From positions 1-21,552 of IMG/VR virus record IMGVR_UViG_3300042896_000495: a DNA stretch of 21,552 bases, one strand, 5' to 3'. The notes under the pieces were generated by a model. That model saw nothing but the letters and a program-made list of their open reading frames with translations, was not told where the DNA came from and did no database searches. The stretch's first letter is position 1, and every line of letters starts with the position of its first letter. The translations under genes were made by a program, and so were the position numbers. Of the stretch, positions 12,429 through 19,117 are shown in pieces. The stretch is from a virus.

Positions 12429-12472
12429 CTTCTCCGCAGTCCAGAGGTAGGCCAATCTGAGCATCCAAAACC
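12429..12472 (+). repeat. degenerate third copy of the B element 3' flank
   Basis: The stretch contains CTCCGCAG, then AGGTAGGCCAATCTGAGCATCC-like sequence at 12445-12466. Its GTAGGCCAATCT differs from GTAGGTCAATCT of B1 at one base and from GTAGGCCAAACT of B2 at one base. The GNRA stem is missing. It lies in the same position, between a stop codon (12428) and an ATG (12473), so it may be a decayed or shortened B element. The match is short. Confidence 0.4.
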
Positions 12473-12519
12473 ATGTCTTTCCATCGATTCGATTCTAGCG
12501 CGGCCACATGCGAAACCGT

Positions 12520-12556
12520 CCGTAGAGCCGCAAAACACCCTCCGAACGCTCTACGG
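12520..12556. repeat. 9-bp inverted repeat CCGTAGAGC/GCTCTACGG
   Basis: A perfect 9-bp inverted repeat (12520-12528 and 12548-12556) flanks a 19-nt loop. GGCGTTTC follows, with only three Ts. It could be a weak terminator for the first early block or part of a structured non-coding region. The core CGTAGAGC recurs in the leader of the excisionase-like gene at 13389. Confidence 0.45.
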
Positions 12557-12614
12557 GGCGTTTCTGAGCGATTAAACAGCATTCTCGAATGTCGATTGAG
12601 CGGTGTTCGAGGGG

Positions 12615-12685
12615 GAATTCCGCCGCTGCTCGCGACACCGCCGTTCAAGGCGGGGGGAAAAGCGAAGCAGCGAAAAGCGGAATTC
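12615..12685. repeat. large interrupted inverted repeat with nested central hairpin
   Basis: GAATTCCGC (12615-12623) pairs with GCGGAATTC (12677-12685). Inside, CGCTGCTCGC (12624-12633) pairs with GCGA-A-GCAGCG (12662-12672, one bulged A). CCGCC (12638-12642) pairs with GGCGG (12649-12653) at the centre. About 24 bp can form over 71 bases. There is no T run on the plus strand. It lies in the 395-bp stretch 12429-12823, which holds no convincing gene. A structured RNA, a cruciform or an origin-type element are all possible. Confidence 0.6.
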
Positions 12686-12688
12686 AAG

Positions 12689-12728
12689 CTCCCTATTTAT
12701 AGGGAGTTAGTACTCCCTTATAGGGGAG
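12689..12728. repeat. paired CTCCC...GGGAG palindromes, operator-like
   Basis: CTCCCTAT/ATAGGGAG form a perfect 8-bp inverted repeat around TT (12689-12706). After TTAGTA a related one, CTCCCTTATAGGGGAG (12713-12728), follows. The inner arms GGGAG and CTCCC around TTAGTA can also pair with each other, so alternative foldings exist. Two similar palindromes 24 bases apart, 58 bases before a promoter, suggest binding sites for a dimeric repressor. Confidence 0.55.
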
Positions 12729-12785
12729 GTAGTAGGATCTATGCTAACTTTTAACGAAGTGAAAGTGGTACCACACAGAAGTTAG

Positions 12786-12814
12786 TTGACGCGAACAAAA
12801 AGGAGAGGTATTTA
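12786..12814 (+). promoter_or_regulatory. rightward promoter TTGACG-17-TATTTA
   Basis: The -35 hexamer TTGACG is separated by 17 bases from TATTTA. The predicted start of transcription is about 12821, two or three bases before the ATG at 12824, so this message could also be leaderless. A GGAGAGG lies in the spacer (12802-12808), too far upstream to serve as a ribosome site for this ATG. The palindrome GTGGTACCAC sits just upstream at 12765-12774. Confidence 0.5.
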
Positions 12815-12823
12815 CAAGTTCTT

Positions 12824-13315
12824 ATGAGTTACTTAGAGAATGGAGCAACGCACCGCAGCATGTTCCGCTTGATGGAGCCGCTGCATCACGACGCCGATCC
12901 GAACCGCTCGCAGGTTCTGGCCCACATCATGGAGAACATGCGCTGCGACATGGGGCGAGCGATACGAGCGTTCAATTCGATGCGACACCCCAAGTCGAAG
13001 GTCTTGGTCTTCGATTCCATCCATCGGATGTGGAAGGGGTGCGACTGGGTTCCAGCCGACAACGATTCCAAGGACAGCATGTTCATCGTCGAGCTTCGCA
13101 CCCTACAACGCCGCGTGGTGGCGATGGATTCCGAGCTGAAGAAAGCTGTTAAGGAAATCAAAAGGCTGAACAAGAAGATGGCCAACGCGAAGGAGATGGG
13201 AAGCACGCCTGAAATAGATGGGGACTGGTTCGCAAAGATGAGGGAAGCTCTTGGAACGACCGACGAAAAACCCATGAACACGACCGAATCGCTTGTCGCC
13301 CAGGCATGGAGCTGA
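12824..13315 (+). CDS. hypothetical protein with a coiled coil (163 aa)
   Basis: The product starts MSYLENGATHRSMFRLMEPL. A helical region (VLAHIMENMRCDMGRAIRAF) is followed by SIHRMWKGCDW, a basic coiled coil at about residues 88-125 (LQRRVVAMDSELKKAVKEI and on to KRLNKKM), and an acidic tail. It is the first gene after the structured region and its promoter, which fits a regulator or replication-initiation helper. No family is recognised. Confidence 0.7.
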   Translation: MSYLENGATHRSMFRLMEPLHHDADPNRSQVLAHIMENMRCDMGRAIRAFNSMRHPKSKVLVFDSIHRMWKGCDWVPADNDSKDSMFIVELRTLQRRVVAMDSELKKAVKEIKRLNKKMANAKEMGSTPEIDGDWFAKMREALGTTDEKPMNTTESLVAQAWS

Positions 13316-13333
13316 AAATATTTGCGATGCCTG

Positions 13334-13362
13334 TTGACACGACCAAAGACGACTGCTAGTTT
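13334..13362 (+). promoter_or_regulatory. rightward promoter TTGACA-17-TAGTTT
   Basis: The perfect -35 hexamer TTGACA is 17 bases from TAGTTT. The early promoter at 6798 has the same spacer and a -10 of the form TAGTYT. Transcription would start near 13369 and give a leader of about 98 nt for the excisionase-like gene. It begins 19 bases after the previous stop codon and no terminator intervenes. Confidence 0.65.
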
Positions 13363-13378
13363 CACCTTACAAATTTCT

Positions 13379-13451
13379 GCAACTAGGCGTAGAGCGCGTT
13401 GAGGTAACGCGACGGGATTTTGGATTTTCTCCCTGATTATCACCTAGTTGC
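13379..13451 (+). promoter_or_regulatory. structured leader closed by a 9-bp stem
   Basis: GCAACTAGG (13379-13387) is complementary to CCTAGTTGC (13443-13451). Inside lies a hairpin CGCGTT/AACGCG (13395-13400 with 13406-13411, GAGGT loop) and a T-rich single-stranded part. The whole fold sits between the promoter at 13334 and the ATG at 13467. It could be an RNA control element. As DNA, its inverted repeat could be the operator of the excisionase-like protein. Confidence 0.5.
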
Positions 13452-13466
13452 GGTTTCCAACGAACC

Positions 13467-13682
13467 ATGAAGTGCTACACGACCAAGACCGCCGCTGAGA
13501 TGCTGAACGTATGCAGCGAGACATTGCGCCGACTCTGCCGGGAAGGCGCGCAACACCGTCGTGTCGGTCGTCGCATTTTGTTCACTGAATCAGACTTGGC
13601 GGCGTTACTTGAATCTAAGGTGATGCGAGATGAAGTAAATCCGTTCGCCCGGAAGACGAAGGTGCAGGAGGTGAACACATGA
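13467..13682 (+). CDS. excisionase/MerR-type helix-turn-helix protein (71 aa)
   Basis: The product reads MKCYTTKTAAEMLNVCSETL, then RRLCREGA, VGRRILFTESDLAALLES. This is the pattern of the HTH_17 family: T-x-x-E-A-A-x-x-L-x-V-s-x-x-T, a turn, then R-x-G-x-x-I-x-F-x-x-x-D-L-x-x-x-L. Such proteins bind DNA as excisionases or small regulators. No integrase is in the window, so regulation is more likely than excision. It has a structured leader with an inverted repeat, and it overlaps the next gene by ATGA with GGAGG before that start. Confidence 0.85.
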   Translation: MKCYTTKTAAEMLNVCSETLRRLCREGAQHRRVGRRILFTESDLAALLESKVMRDEVNPFARKTKVQEVNT

Positions 13683-14251
13683 CCACGCAAACTGAGCAGA
13701 TTCAGGCGACGAAACGATGCGGCAAATGTCATGCCGACAAAATCTTTTCCGAGTTCTCAAAGACTAAAAGAAATCCTGACGGCCACCAAAGGTACTGCAA
13801 GGCATGCTGCAAACAATACAAGCGGGAGAATCGAAAGAAGCTGTCAGCCTATCAGAAAAAATGGTGTGCCGAGAACAAGGAACGGCTCAGTGAGTACGGC
13901 AAGGATTATTACGCAGCCAATCTGTCGAAAAAGGCCGAGCAGCACCGAGCGACTTATTTTAAGATCAAGAACGACCCGGTCAGATACGAGAAACATCTTG
14001 AGCGAATGCGGAGATTGAACAGGGCTTCCCAGTTAAAATATCCAGAAAAGCAAAAGGCTAGAAAAGCAGTCGTATTGGCAATAAAGTCTGGAAAGCTTAT
14101 CAGGCCTGAATCCTGTTCAGCCTGCATGAAGACCTGTGTTCCAGAAGCGCACCACGACAGTTACGATCAAGACAAGCGGCTCGATGTCAGGTGGCTTTGC
14201 AAGCAATGCCATGAAGCGCACCACCGAAAGTATCCGATGATTTCCAGATAA
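13679..14251 (+). CDS. HNH/endonuclease VII-like zinc protein (190 aa)
   Basis: The N-terminus has a CxxC pair (RCGKCHADKIFSEFSK) and a second CxxC-type pair (YCKACC), a zinc finger often seen before phage HNH domains. A long basic helical middle follows (KRENRKKLSAYQKKW). The C-terminus has CSACMKTCVPEAHHDSYDQD and WLCKQCHEAHHRKY. It combines CxxC pairs with an E-A-H-H and a C-H-x-x-H-H cluster, as in zinc-type HNH nucleases. A DNA-cutting role is likely, as a homing or processing nuclease. It is translationally coupled to the DNA-binding gene before it. Confidence 0.72.
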   Translation: MTTQTEQIQATKRCGKCHADKIFSEFSKTKRNPDGHQRYCKACCKQYKRENRKKLSAYQKKWCAENKERLSEYGKDYYAANLSKKAEQHRATYFKIKNDPVRYEKHLERMRRLNRASQLKYPEKQKARKAVVLAIKSGKLIRPESCSACMKTCVPEAHHDSYDQDKRLDVRWLCKQCHEAHHRKYPMISR

Positions 14252-14255
14252 TTTT

Positions 14256-14273
14256 GTCCGCTGCTTTGCGGAC
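14256..14273 (+). promoter_or_regulatory. 6-bp hairpin GTCCGC/GCGGAC in the RecT-gene leader
   Basis: An inverted repeat GTCCGC/GCGGAC (TGCTTT loop) lies 5 bases after the HNH gene stop and 31 bases before the RecT-like start. A few Ts precede it but none follow, so in the rightward direction it is not an intrinsic terminator. It may separate HNH translation from RecT translation or stabilise the message end. Confidence 0.4.
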
Positions 14274-14304
14274 GTGTCAGAGAACAAAAACAAGAGAAAC
14301 AAGT

Positions 14305-15126
14305 ATGAGCAACACATTGACGGTAGTCGCGCCCAACCAGCCTCAACCGCTGGAGCAGTCGCAATCAGGAGCAGAGTTCTATTCCCAGGCATGCACGTCG
14401 CTTGACGCCGTGAAGCAGCTTGGCGAGTGGATGGCACACTCTGGACTCTTTGGTCTGACCAAACCGGAGCAAGGATTCGTTCTAGCTCTTGAGTGCATCG
14501 CCAGTCGCCAAACGCCGCTGACGTGGAAGAAGTCCAATCACGTCATCAATGGCCAGATAGCCATGAAGTCCGAGGCGATGCTGTCCGGATTGATGGATGC
14601 GGGTTGGGAAATTGATTGGGTGCAATTTGACTCTCAAGCGGCAATCGCTGATTTCTGCAAAGGTCAGAAGAAAGTCAGAATTTCATTCACCGCAGAAGAC
14701 GCGAAGCTGGCCGGACTGCTTCCTGCGAAACCCGGCAGCGGATGGCAGAAGTTCCCGGCGGCGATGATGCGCGCACGTCTGGTGAGTCTTGCCACCAGGA
14801 TGCTCGACCCTCGTATTACGCAAGGTCGATATTGCGTGGAAGAAGTAGCCGACTTCTCTGTTCCCCCATCAACACCCGCCCAACCCACTCCGACGCGCCA
14901 GACGGTCAATGTGACGCCGGAATCGACCTTCTCGCTGATCGAGAAGCTGGAGCAAATCCTCGAACCGCACAGCGACATCGCCAATGCGTTCCTGCTCAGC
15001 AAGAACCTGATCAAGGAAGGTCAGAACTTCCGCGATGTCTCGACCAAGGTGGCCAACATGATCGTGTCCGATCCTGATGGTTTCATCTCCAAGGCTAAGG
15101 CATTTTCAGCTCCCACACTCGAATGA
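14305..15126 (+). CDS. RecT-like single-strand annealing protein (273 aa)
   Basis: The start MSNTLTVVAPNQPQPLEQSQ was chosen because an upstream in-frame ATG (14254) reads through the hairpin. Residues about 25-190 follow the RecT-type course: LGEWMAHSGLFG, a helix with FVLALECIASRQTPL, INGQIAMKSEAMLSGLMDAG, a KVRISFTAEDAKLAGLL segment, WQKFPAAMMRARLVSLATRM, and GRYCVEEVADF. A linker and a helical C-terminal domain end the protein. It would anneal complementary strands during recombination or replication. The following exonuclease overlaps it by ATGA, as expected for a RecE/RecT pair. Confidence 0.75.
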   Translation: MSNTLTVVAPNQPQPLEQSQSGAEFYSQACTSLDAVKQLGEWMAHSGLFGLTKPEQGFVLALECIASRQTPLTWKKSNHVINGQIAMKSEAMLSGLMDAGWEIDWVQFDSQAAIADFCKGQKKVRISFTAEDAKLAGLLPAKPGSGWQKFPAAMMRARLVSLATRMLDPRITQGRYCVEEVADFSVPPSTPAQPTPTRQTVNVTPESTFSLIEKLEQILEPHSDIANAFLLSKNLIKEGQNFRDVSTKVANMIVSDPDGFISKAKAFSAPTLE

Positions 15127-15917
15127 GCATTCTAAACCGCCACGTTAATTTCGACATGCCAGCGGCTCAGTATCACGCCGTTGATGCTCTCTCAAAGTCG
15201 ATGATGACCAAGATCCTCAAGTCACCGGCGCACTACAAAGCCGCTTTGGAGGAGCATCAGGAGCCGACGAAAGCTATGCAGCTTGGCACGGCGATTCATA
15301 CCGCTGTTCTCGAACCGCATCTGTACTCGCAGGTCGTCGCCGTGATTCCGCCGGACATCGACGGTCGTAACAAGGAGGGCAAAGCATGGAAAGAGCAGCA
15401 TAAGAGCCGCATCCACCTGACTCATGCCGAGGACATTGATGTCCAGGGCGTCGCGAACAGTGTCCGACGCCATCCGTTCTGGGACATCATCCATCTCAAC
15501 CACAAGATCGAAGCCAGTGTGTTTGCCGAGGACGAGGAAACCGGCATTCCTCTCAAAGCTCGTCCCGATCTGTGGGTCGATAACGACACGCTGGTCGATG
15601 TCAAAACAACCGACGATGCTTCGGCTGAAGCGTTCTCAAGGACCGTCACCACGTTCGGCTACCACATTCAAGCCGCTCACTATCTGGCGATGACCGGAGC
15701 GGAGAACTTCATCTTCGTGGCCGTCGAACGCAAAGCGCCGTACGCCGTCGGTATCTACAAGCTGGACATCGAGTGGCTTCAGGCCGGTGAGAATCTGCGG
15801 CGTAAAGCCATCTCAATGCTCCACGAGTGCCGCGCACTGGACAGTTGGCCAGCCTATCCGACTGCGACACAAACACTTTCATGCCCGAAATGGGTGCTGA
15901 ATAAATCCGAGAGTTAG
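15123..15917 (+). CDS. RecE-like PD-(D/E)XK exonuclease (264 aa)
   Basis: The protein contains the motif series of RecE/RecB-type nucleases: LSKSMMTKILKSPAHYK, MQLGTAIHTAVLEP (His59), Glu130 in IEASVFAEDEETG, ARPDLW (Asp149), LVDVKTTDDA (Asp159-x-Lys161) and YHIQAAHYL (Q183-x3-Y187). It would degrade one strand of double-stranded DNA ends, giving the single strands that the RecT-like partner anneals. The length matches the RecE catalytic domain. The ATGA overlap with the RecT gene supports joint expression. Confidence 0.88.
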   Translation: MSILNRHVNFDMPAAQYHAVDALSKSMMTKILKSPAHYKAALEEHQEPTKAMQLGTAIHTAVLEPHLYSQVVAVIPPDIDGRNKEGKAWKEQHKSRIHLTHAEDIDVQGVANSVRRHPFWDIIHLNHKIEASVFAEDEETGIPLKARPDLWVDNDTLVDVKTTDDASAEAFSRTVTTFGYHIQAAHYLAMTGAENFIFVAVERKAPYAVGIYKLDIEWLQAGENLRRKAISMLHECRALDSWPAYPTATQTLSCPKWVLNKSES

Positions 15918-15943
15918 ACCACAATCCAAATCCCTAAAACAAT

Positions 15944-16381
15944 ATGTTCAAAGTCAATCGTAAGGACGCCGGAGGCAGCTACATCAACGCTGAAGGCGAG
16001 TACACCGTCACCGTGATGAAGGTCGAGGAAACGCTCGATGCAAAGGGCCGTGAGGTCTGCAAGGTGACATTCGCAACCGAGGACGGATCAAGCATCGCCG
16101 ACCGTTTTATCAACCAGGAGAACGTCTGGTTCCGCGTGAATCAGCTTGTCGCCGCCACCAACCACAATGTGCCGGATGGAACCGAGGTGGACTTCCTTGG
16201 CGTCAAGGGCAGCTATGCCAACTTCCTGCGCTCAATGATTGGTCTTGAGCTGGCCATCACCGTTCGTGCTGAAGAGTACGAATCGAATGGAGAGAAGAAG
16301 AAGGCGTATCGCATCAAGAACATGAAGGCAGCTCCTGCGCCGACTGCTCCTGACTCCGACGGCGAGGAAAAGCCGTTCTAA
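15944..16381 (+). CDS. possible ssDNA-binding-type protein (DUF669-like, 145 aa)
   Basis: The protein starts MFKVNRKDAGGSYINAEGEY. Its beta-rich course includes VCKVTFATEDGSSIADRFIN, VWFRVNQLVAATN, and an ELAITVRAEEYESNG strand. It ends in a Pro/Ala linker and an acidic tail (SDGEEKPF), a feature of single-strand-binding proteins and of DUF669-type phage proteins, which often lie beside recombination genes. It follows the exonuclease in the same direction after 26 bases. Another SSB lies at 21000. A direct DNA-binding role is not proven. Confidence 0.6.
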   Translation: MFKVNRKDAGGSYINAEGEYTVTVMKVEETLDAKGREVCKVTFATEDGSSIADRFINQENVWFRVNQLVAATNHNVPDGTEVDFLGVKGSYANFLRSMIGLELAITVRAEEYESNGEKKKAYRIKNMKAAPAPTAPDSDGEEKPF

Positions 16382-16451
16382 ACTAAGGAAGACGGGGGGA
16401 GGGGAGCGCATTCCTAGTTAACGCTCAAACCTAAGAATTCAATTCGCATCC

Positions 16452-17096
16452 ATGAAAGTCAAAATCGCAGCAATCACAAAACCACTTGTCGGCGACGGCA
16501 CAATGACCGCATCCGACTTCATCACGTTCGCAGCGCGAGTCAGTAATCCGAGCAACCAGATGAGCCTGCTCACCGCTCCGAAACTACTGGCCTACTGCAT
16601 CAAGAACGGCCACTGGAGCATTTTCGAACAGGCCAGTATGACAGTCGAGATTCAGACCAGCCGCGCCATCTCCGCTCAGATCATTCGCCATCGTTCGTTC
16701 TGCTTCCAAGAATTTTCACAACGGTATGCGCCGAGTGATTCGCCGGAGCCGGTCGAACTTCGCACTCAGGATCGAGTCAACCGCCAGGGAAGTGGCGATT
16801 CGTTTGATCAAGACTGGGCGTACGACGCGGTGGCCAAGTCTGTCGATCTTGCGTTCCGCACCTATCGCAAACTCCTGCAAGAGGGCGTGAGCCGCGAGAC
16901 TGCTCGCATGGTTCTTCCGCTCTGCACACAAACAACGCTGTACATGACTGGCAACATCCGCTCATGGATTCATTACTTCGAGCAGCGTTGCGCGAAGGGT
17001 ACGCAGAAGGAGCATCGCCAGATCGCGCTGGCCATTCGAGACGGCATTTTTGCCGAGCATTTTCAGGTCATTCACGAAGCGATTACGAGCGAATAA
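16452..17096 (+). CDS. thyX: FAD-dependent thymidylate synthase
   Basis: The 214-aa protein has the ThyX signature RHRSFCFQEFSQR (residues 79-91), close to the consensus RHR-x7-S-x-R. It also has the earlier HWSIFEQASMTVEI segment and the C-terminal SRETARMVLPLCTQTTLYMT and IRSWIHYFEQRC regions. ThyX makes dTMP from dUMP using methylene-tetrahydrofolate, NADPH and FAD, and supplies thymine nucleotides for phage DNA synthesis. Length and motifs are normal. Upstream, 70 bases hold no gene; a G-rich run (16396-16409) is the only feature. Confidence 0.95.
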   Translation: MKVKIAAITKPLVGDGTMTASDFITFAARVSNPSNQMSLLTAPKLLAYCIKNGHWSIFEQASMTVEIQTSRAISAQIIRHRSFCFQEFSQRYAPSDSPEPVELRTQDRVNRQGSGDSFDQDWAYDAVAKSVDLAFRTYRKLLQEGVSRETARMVLPLCTQTTLYMTGNIRSWIHYFEQRCAKGTQKEHRQIALAIRDGIFAEHFQVIHEAITSE

Positions 17097-17097
17097 A

Positions 17098-17259
17098 ATG
17101 AACAAACCCAAACCCAAACGCCCCGTCGCCAAGATGTTTGTCGTGTCAGACGACACGCACAAGCGGCTGAAAGAATACGCACAAAAGAAAGGCTACAAAC
17201 TACAATACGTAGCAGATGAGGCGGTTAGTGAATATCTAAAGAGACAGGAAACGAAATGA
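17098..17259 (+). CDS. ribbon-helix-helix-type small protein, paralogue of 19656 gene (53 aa)
   Basis: The product starts MNKPKPKRPVAKMFVVSDDT. It has the layout of a ribbon-helix-helix domain: a beta strand (AKMFVVSDDTHKRLKEYA) followed by a second helix with VADEAVSEYLKRQ. It shares the V-x-D-x-x-H-x-x-L, KKGYKL-like and A-x-x-A-V-x-E-x-L positions with the gene at 19656. It may regulate transcription as a dimer. It begins the chain of overlapping genes. Confidence 0.65.
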   Translation: MNKPKPKRPVAKMFVVSDDTHKRLKEYAQKKGYKLQYVADEAVSEYLKRQETK

Positions 17260-17453
17260 GCGAACAAAACAAATCAGAGACGGTACGACTAACATTCAAA
17301 GGACTGCTGTCCATTTACCTGCCGGACGAGAAGGTGGCGGAAGTCTACAACGCCACCGAACTGTCCTGCCGCAGGAACAATTGGGGAATCGCAATCGACG
17401 AGAGCAACCGGCTTGACTTCGTTCCGATGGTGAAAGTGGAGGAAACCAAATGA
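17256..17453 (+). CDS. hypothetical protein (65 aa) in the coupled chain
   Basis: The product starts MSEQNKSETVRLTFKGLLSI and has strands LSIYLPDEKVAEVYN, then RNNWGIAIDES. It looks like a small beta-rich domain with no named motif. Its start overlaps the previous stop (ATGA), and its stop overlaps the next start with a GGAGG stretch just upstream. Confidence 0.66.
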   Translation: MSEQNKSETVRLTFKGLLSIYLPDEKVAEVYNATELSCRRNNWGIAIDESNRLDFVPMVKVEETK

Positions 17454-17800
17454 ACATCGAACAAACCAAAGAAGCCATCAAAGTAATGCAGGCATTTGTG
17501 GATGGGAAGGAAGTGCAAGCCCGTGATGTGGGACTTGAAAGATGGAACGCTGTAATCATACCCAGGTGGAATTTGGAGGATTTCGAATACCGCATCAAAC
17601 CCACCCCGACACTCCGCCCGTGGACTGCGGATGAGGTGCCGCTGGGTTCAATAATGAGGACCAAAGGATTGGAAGGACGATGCATTATCATAGACACAGA
17701 AACTTCAGACGATAGATCCTATTGGTTGAACGCCAGAGAACATAGCACCGACGGCGGTAAAACATGGCACCCGTGCGGGGTGATGGAGGAGGCGAAATGA
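17450..17800 (+). CDS. phage hypothetical protein (116 aa)
   Basis: The protein begins MNIEQTKEAIKVMQAFVDGK and contains the pattern V-x-A-R-D-V-G, W-N-L-E-D-F-E-Y-R-I-K-P-T-P and RPWTADEVPLG, a recurring layout in phage hypothetical proteins of unknown function. The second half has IIIDTETSDDRSYW and a GGKTWHPCG end. The start has a GGAGG-type site and an ATGA overlap. Confidence 0.72.
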   Translation: MNIEQTKEAIKVMQAFVDGKEVQARDVGLERWNAVIIPRWNLEDFEYRIKPTPTLRPWTADEVPLGSIMRTKGLEGRCIIIDTETSDDRSYWLNAREHSTDGGKTWHPCGVMEEAK

Positions 17801-17985
17801 AAGACAACCCTCCTATTATTATAGCAATAGTTGTTTCGGTTATAATCTCAGGCTTAGCTTCGAACCGAATTGGATTCGTTGGAGGAATTGATAAAGTACA
17901 ACAAGAAGCCGTTCTCAAAGGCCATGCCGAGTGGGTGGCTGACACAAGCGGTAAACCGCAGTTCAAATGGAAGGAGTGTAAATGA
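17797..17985 (+). CDS. single-span membrane protein (62 aa)
   Basis: The product starts MKDNPPIIIAIVVSVIISGL, a signal-anchor-type membrane segment, and continues with a soluble part ending KGHAEWVADTSGKPQFKW. I associate this ending (A-E-W-V-x-D-x-x-G-x-P-x-F-x-W) with small phage membrane proteins of unknown role. A GGAGG lies before the ATG. Its DNA is A/T-richer than its neighbours in the first half. Confidence 0.7.
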   Translation: MKDNPPIIIAIVVSVIISGLASNRIGFVGGIDKVQQEAVLKGHAEWVADTSGKPQFKWKECK

Positions 17986-18233
17986 GCGACACCCCAATAT
18001 CAGACTCAACTCCGCACAACGTGGCCGATCTGGGGATGCGGATCAGGATGATCGAACGCGAACTCAACGCGGCTAACGCAATCATCCGGCAGCAGCAATT
18101 GTTGGATGAGGAGAACCTGCGGTTACAAGACCACATCAAGCGGCTGGAGGAGGCGGGGGATGAAGCAATCTACCCCTTTGAATATGCGGCCAGAGTGAGA
18201 ATTTGGACAGAAGCCAAGGAGGACAAGCCGTGA
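17982..18233 (+). CDS. coiled-coil protein (83 aa)
   Basis: The product starts MSDTPISDSTPHNVADLGMR. A coiled coil covers residues about 18-60 (IRMIERELNAANAIIRQQQL, then ENLRLQDHIKRLEEAG). AAGGAG lies ahead of the ATG in an ATGA junction. It is the first of three consecutive small coiled-coil genes, which could be duplicates or parts of one complex. Confidence 0.7.
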   Translation: MSDTPISDSTPHNVADLGMRIRMIERELNAANAIIRQQQLLDEENLRLQDHIKRLEEAGDEAIYPFEYAARVRIWTEAKEDKP

Positions 18234-18409
18234 GTGAATACGAACACAATGAGCATTTGCTCGACGAGATTCAGAGACTCCGTGAATCCAACTTCCACCT
18301 TCGCAAAGACTGCGAGGAGCAGAAGCAGCGCATCAAGCAACTCGAAACCGAGAACGACGCATTGCGAGCGGATCTACTGCTGTGGGATGAGAAGGAGGTG
18401 AAGTTGTGA
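18230..18409 (+). CDS. coiled-coil protein (59 aa), GTG start
   Basis: The frame starts at a GTG in a GTGA junction with AAGGAGG upstream, and reads M-SEYEHNEHLLDEIQRL. Most of it is a coiled coil (EEQKQRIKQLETENDALRAD). The non-ATG start is supported by the junction and ribosome site, as in its downstream neighbour. Confidence 0.66.
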   Translation: MSEYEHNEHLLDEIQRLRESNFHLRKDCEEQKQRIKQLETENDALRADLLLWDEKEVKL

Positions 18410-18621
18410 GCCATCTTGTTAACGCCAACAAAAAGGTCGTCAGCAAAACACCGCGCACAGACCGACAGCCGGTTGTCACCGTAGCGTTCCAGCACTTCGT
18501 GAAGGCTGGCTTCGCCCGTCAGCTAGAGAGGCAACTGGCTGGAGCGAATAAACGCATCAAAGAACTCGAAGCCAAGATCGCTGAACTCCACGACTTGGAG
18601 AAATGGTTGGAGGGACGATGA
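18406..18621 (+). CDS. coiled-coil protein (71 aa), GTG start
   Basis: It starts at a GTG in a GTGA junction with AGGAGG upstream. It reads M-SHLVNANKKVVSKTPRTD and ends in a coiled coil (FARQLERQLAGANKRIKELE, then AKIAELHDLEKW). The ANKRIKEL heptads resemble those of the two genes upstream. Function unknown. Confidence 0.67.
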   Translation: MSHLVNANKKVVSKTPRTDRQPVVTVAFQHFVKAGFARQLERQLAGANKRIKELEAKIAELHDLEKWLEGR

Positions 18622-18902
18622 AACTCACCAAAAGACAAGAGCAGATGCTGATTAACGCAATCAGACCACTGATAAAAGCTGATTCAGTTTGTCAGTTCTG
18701 CAATCACAATATGTTTGGAATTGGACCAGTCGTGGATACTAGGGAGTACAACGATGGGATAGGATCAGAATTGATTCAAGGTGCAGCACATATTCCGTTC
18801 GCGTCTGTTGCCTGTATCAAATGCGGACATACTTACCTGTTCAATGCAATTGCACTTGGACTTGTGGATCCAAGCAATGGAAAGCTAAAGGACGGAGAAT
18901 GA
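18618..18902 (+). CDS. zinc-ribbon-like protein (94 aa)
   Basis: The product starts MKLTKRQEQMLINAIRPLIK. It has two CxxC pairs, CQFC (25-28) and CIKC (66-69), about 38 residues apart, which is a zinc ribbon layout. The DNA is A/T-richer than the neighbouring genes. It sits in the overlapping chain with a GGAGGG before the ATG. It could bind nucleic acid or protein; no named family is recognised. Confidence 0.7.
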   Translation: MKLTKRQEQMLINAIRPLIKADSVCQFCNHNMFGIGPVVDTREYNDGIGSELIQGAAHIPFASVACIKCGHTYLFNAIALGLVDPSNGKLKDGE

Positions 18903-19117
18903 TCGTACCCATCGGCCCTGCCGCATTCGTGTTCCGCCACAATCGAACCGGCCAGATTGTCGTCGCACCCAGCGAGCGATGGCATGAGTACTACGACAAC
19001 AAAGAAGACTGGGAACACACTGCGAGCGTGAATGCTTGCGGAGCTTTACAGTACATCATCGACGCCAAACCGGCTGAGAGGAACCGATACATCAAGTCGC
19101 TTACGGAGAAACCATGA
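18899..19117 (+). CDS. hypothetical protein (72 aa)
   Basis: The start MIVPIGPAAFVFRHNRTGQI lies in an ATGA junction with GGAG upstream; longer in-frame starts would reach back into the previous gene. It contains a VVAPSERWHEYYDNKEDWEH segment and a helical end with AERNRYIKSL. No motif is known to me. The stop overlaps the next start. Confidence 0.67.
   Translation: MIVPIGPAAFVFRHNRTGQIVVAPSERWHEYYDNKEDWEHTASVNACGALQYIIDAKPAERNRYIKSLTEKP

Noticed and set aside
12473-12754. A 93-codon frame (MSFHRFDSSAATCETVRRAA...) after the degenerate B element
   Set aside because: The frame is made largely of inverted-repeat DNA, the product is low in recognisable structure, and it runs through the palindromes. 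A gene is not excluded, but the stretch reads as non-coding.
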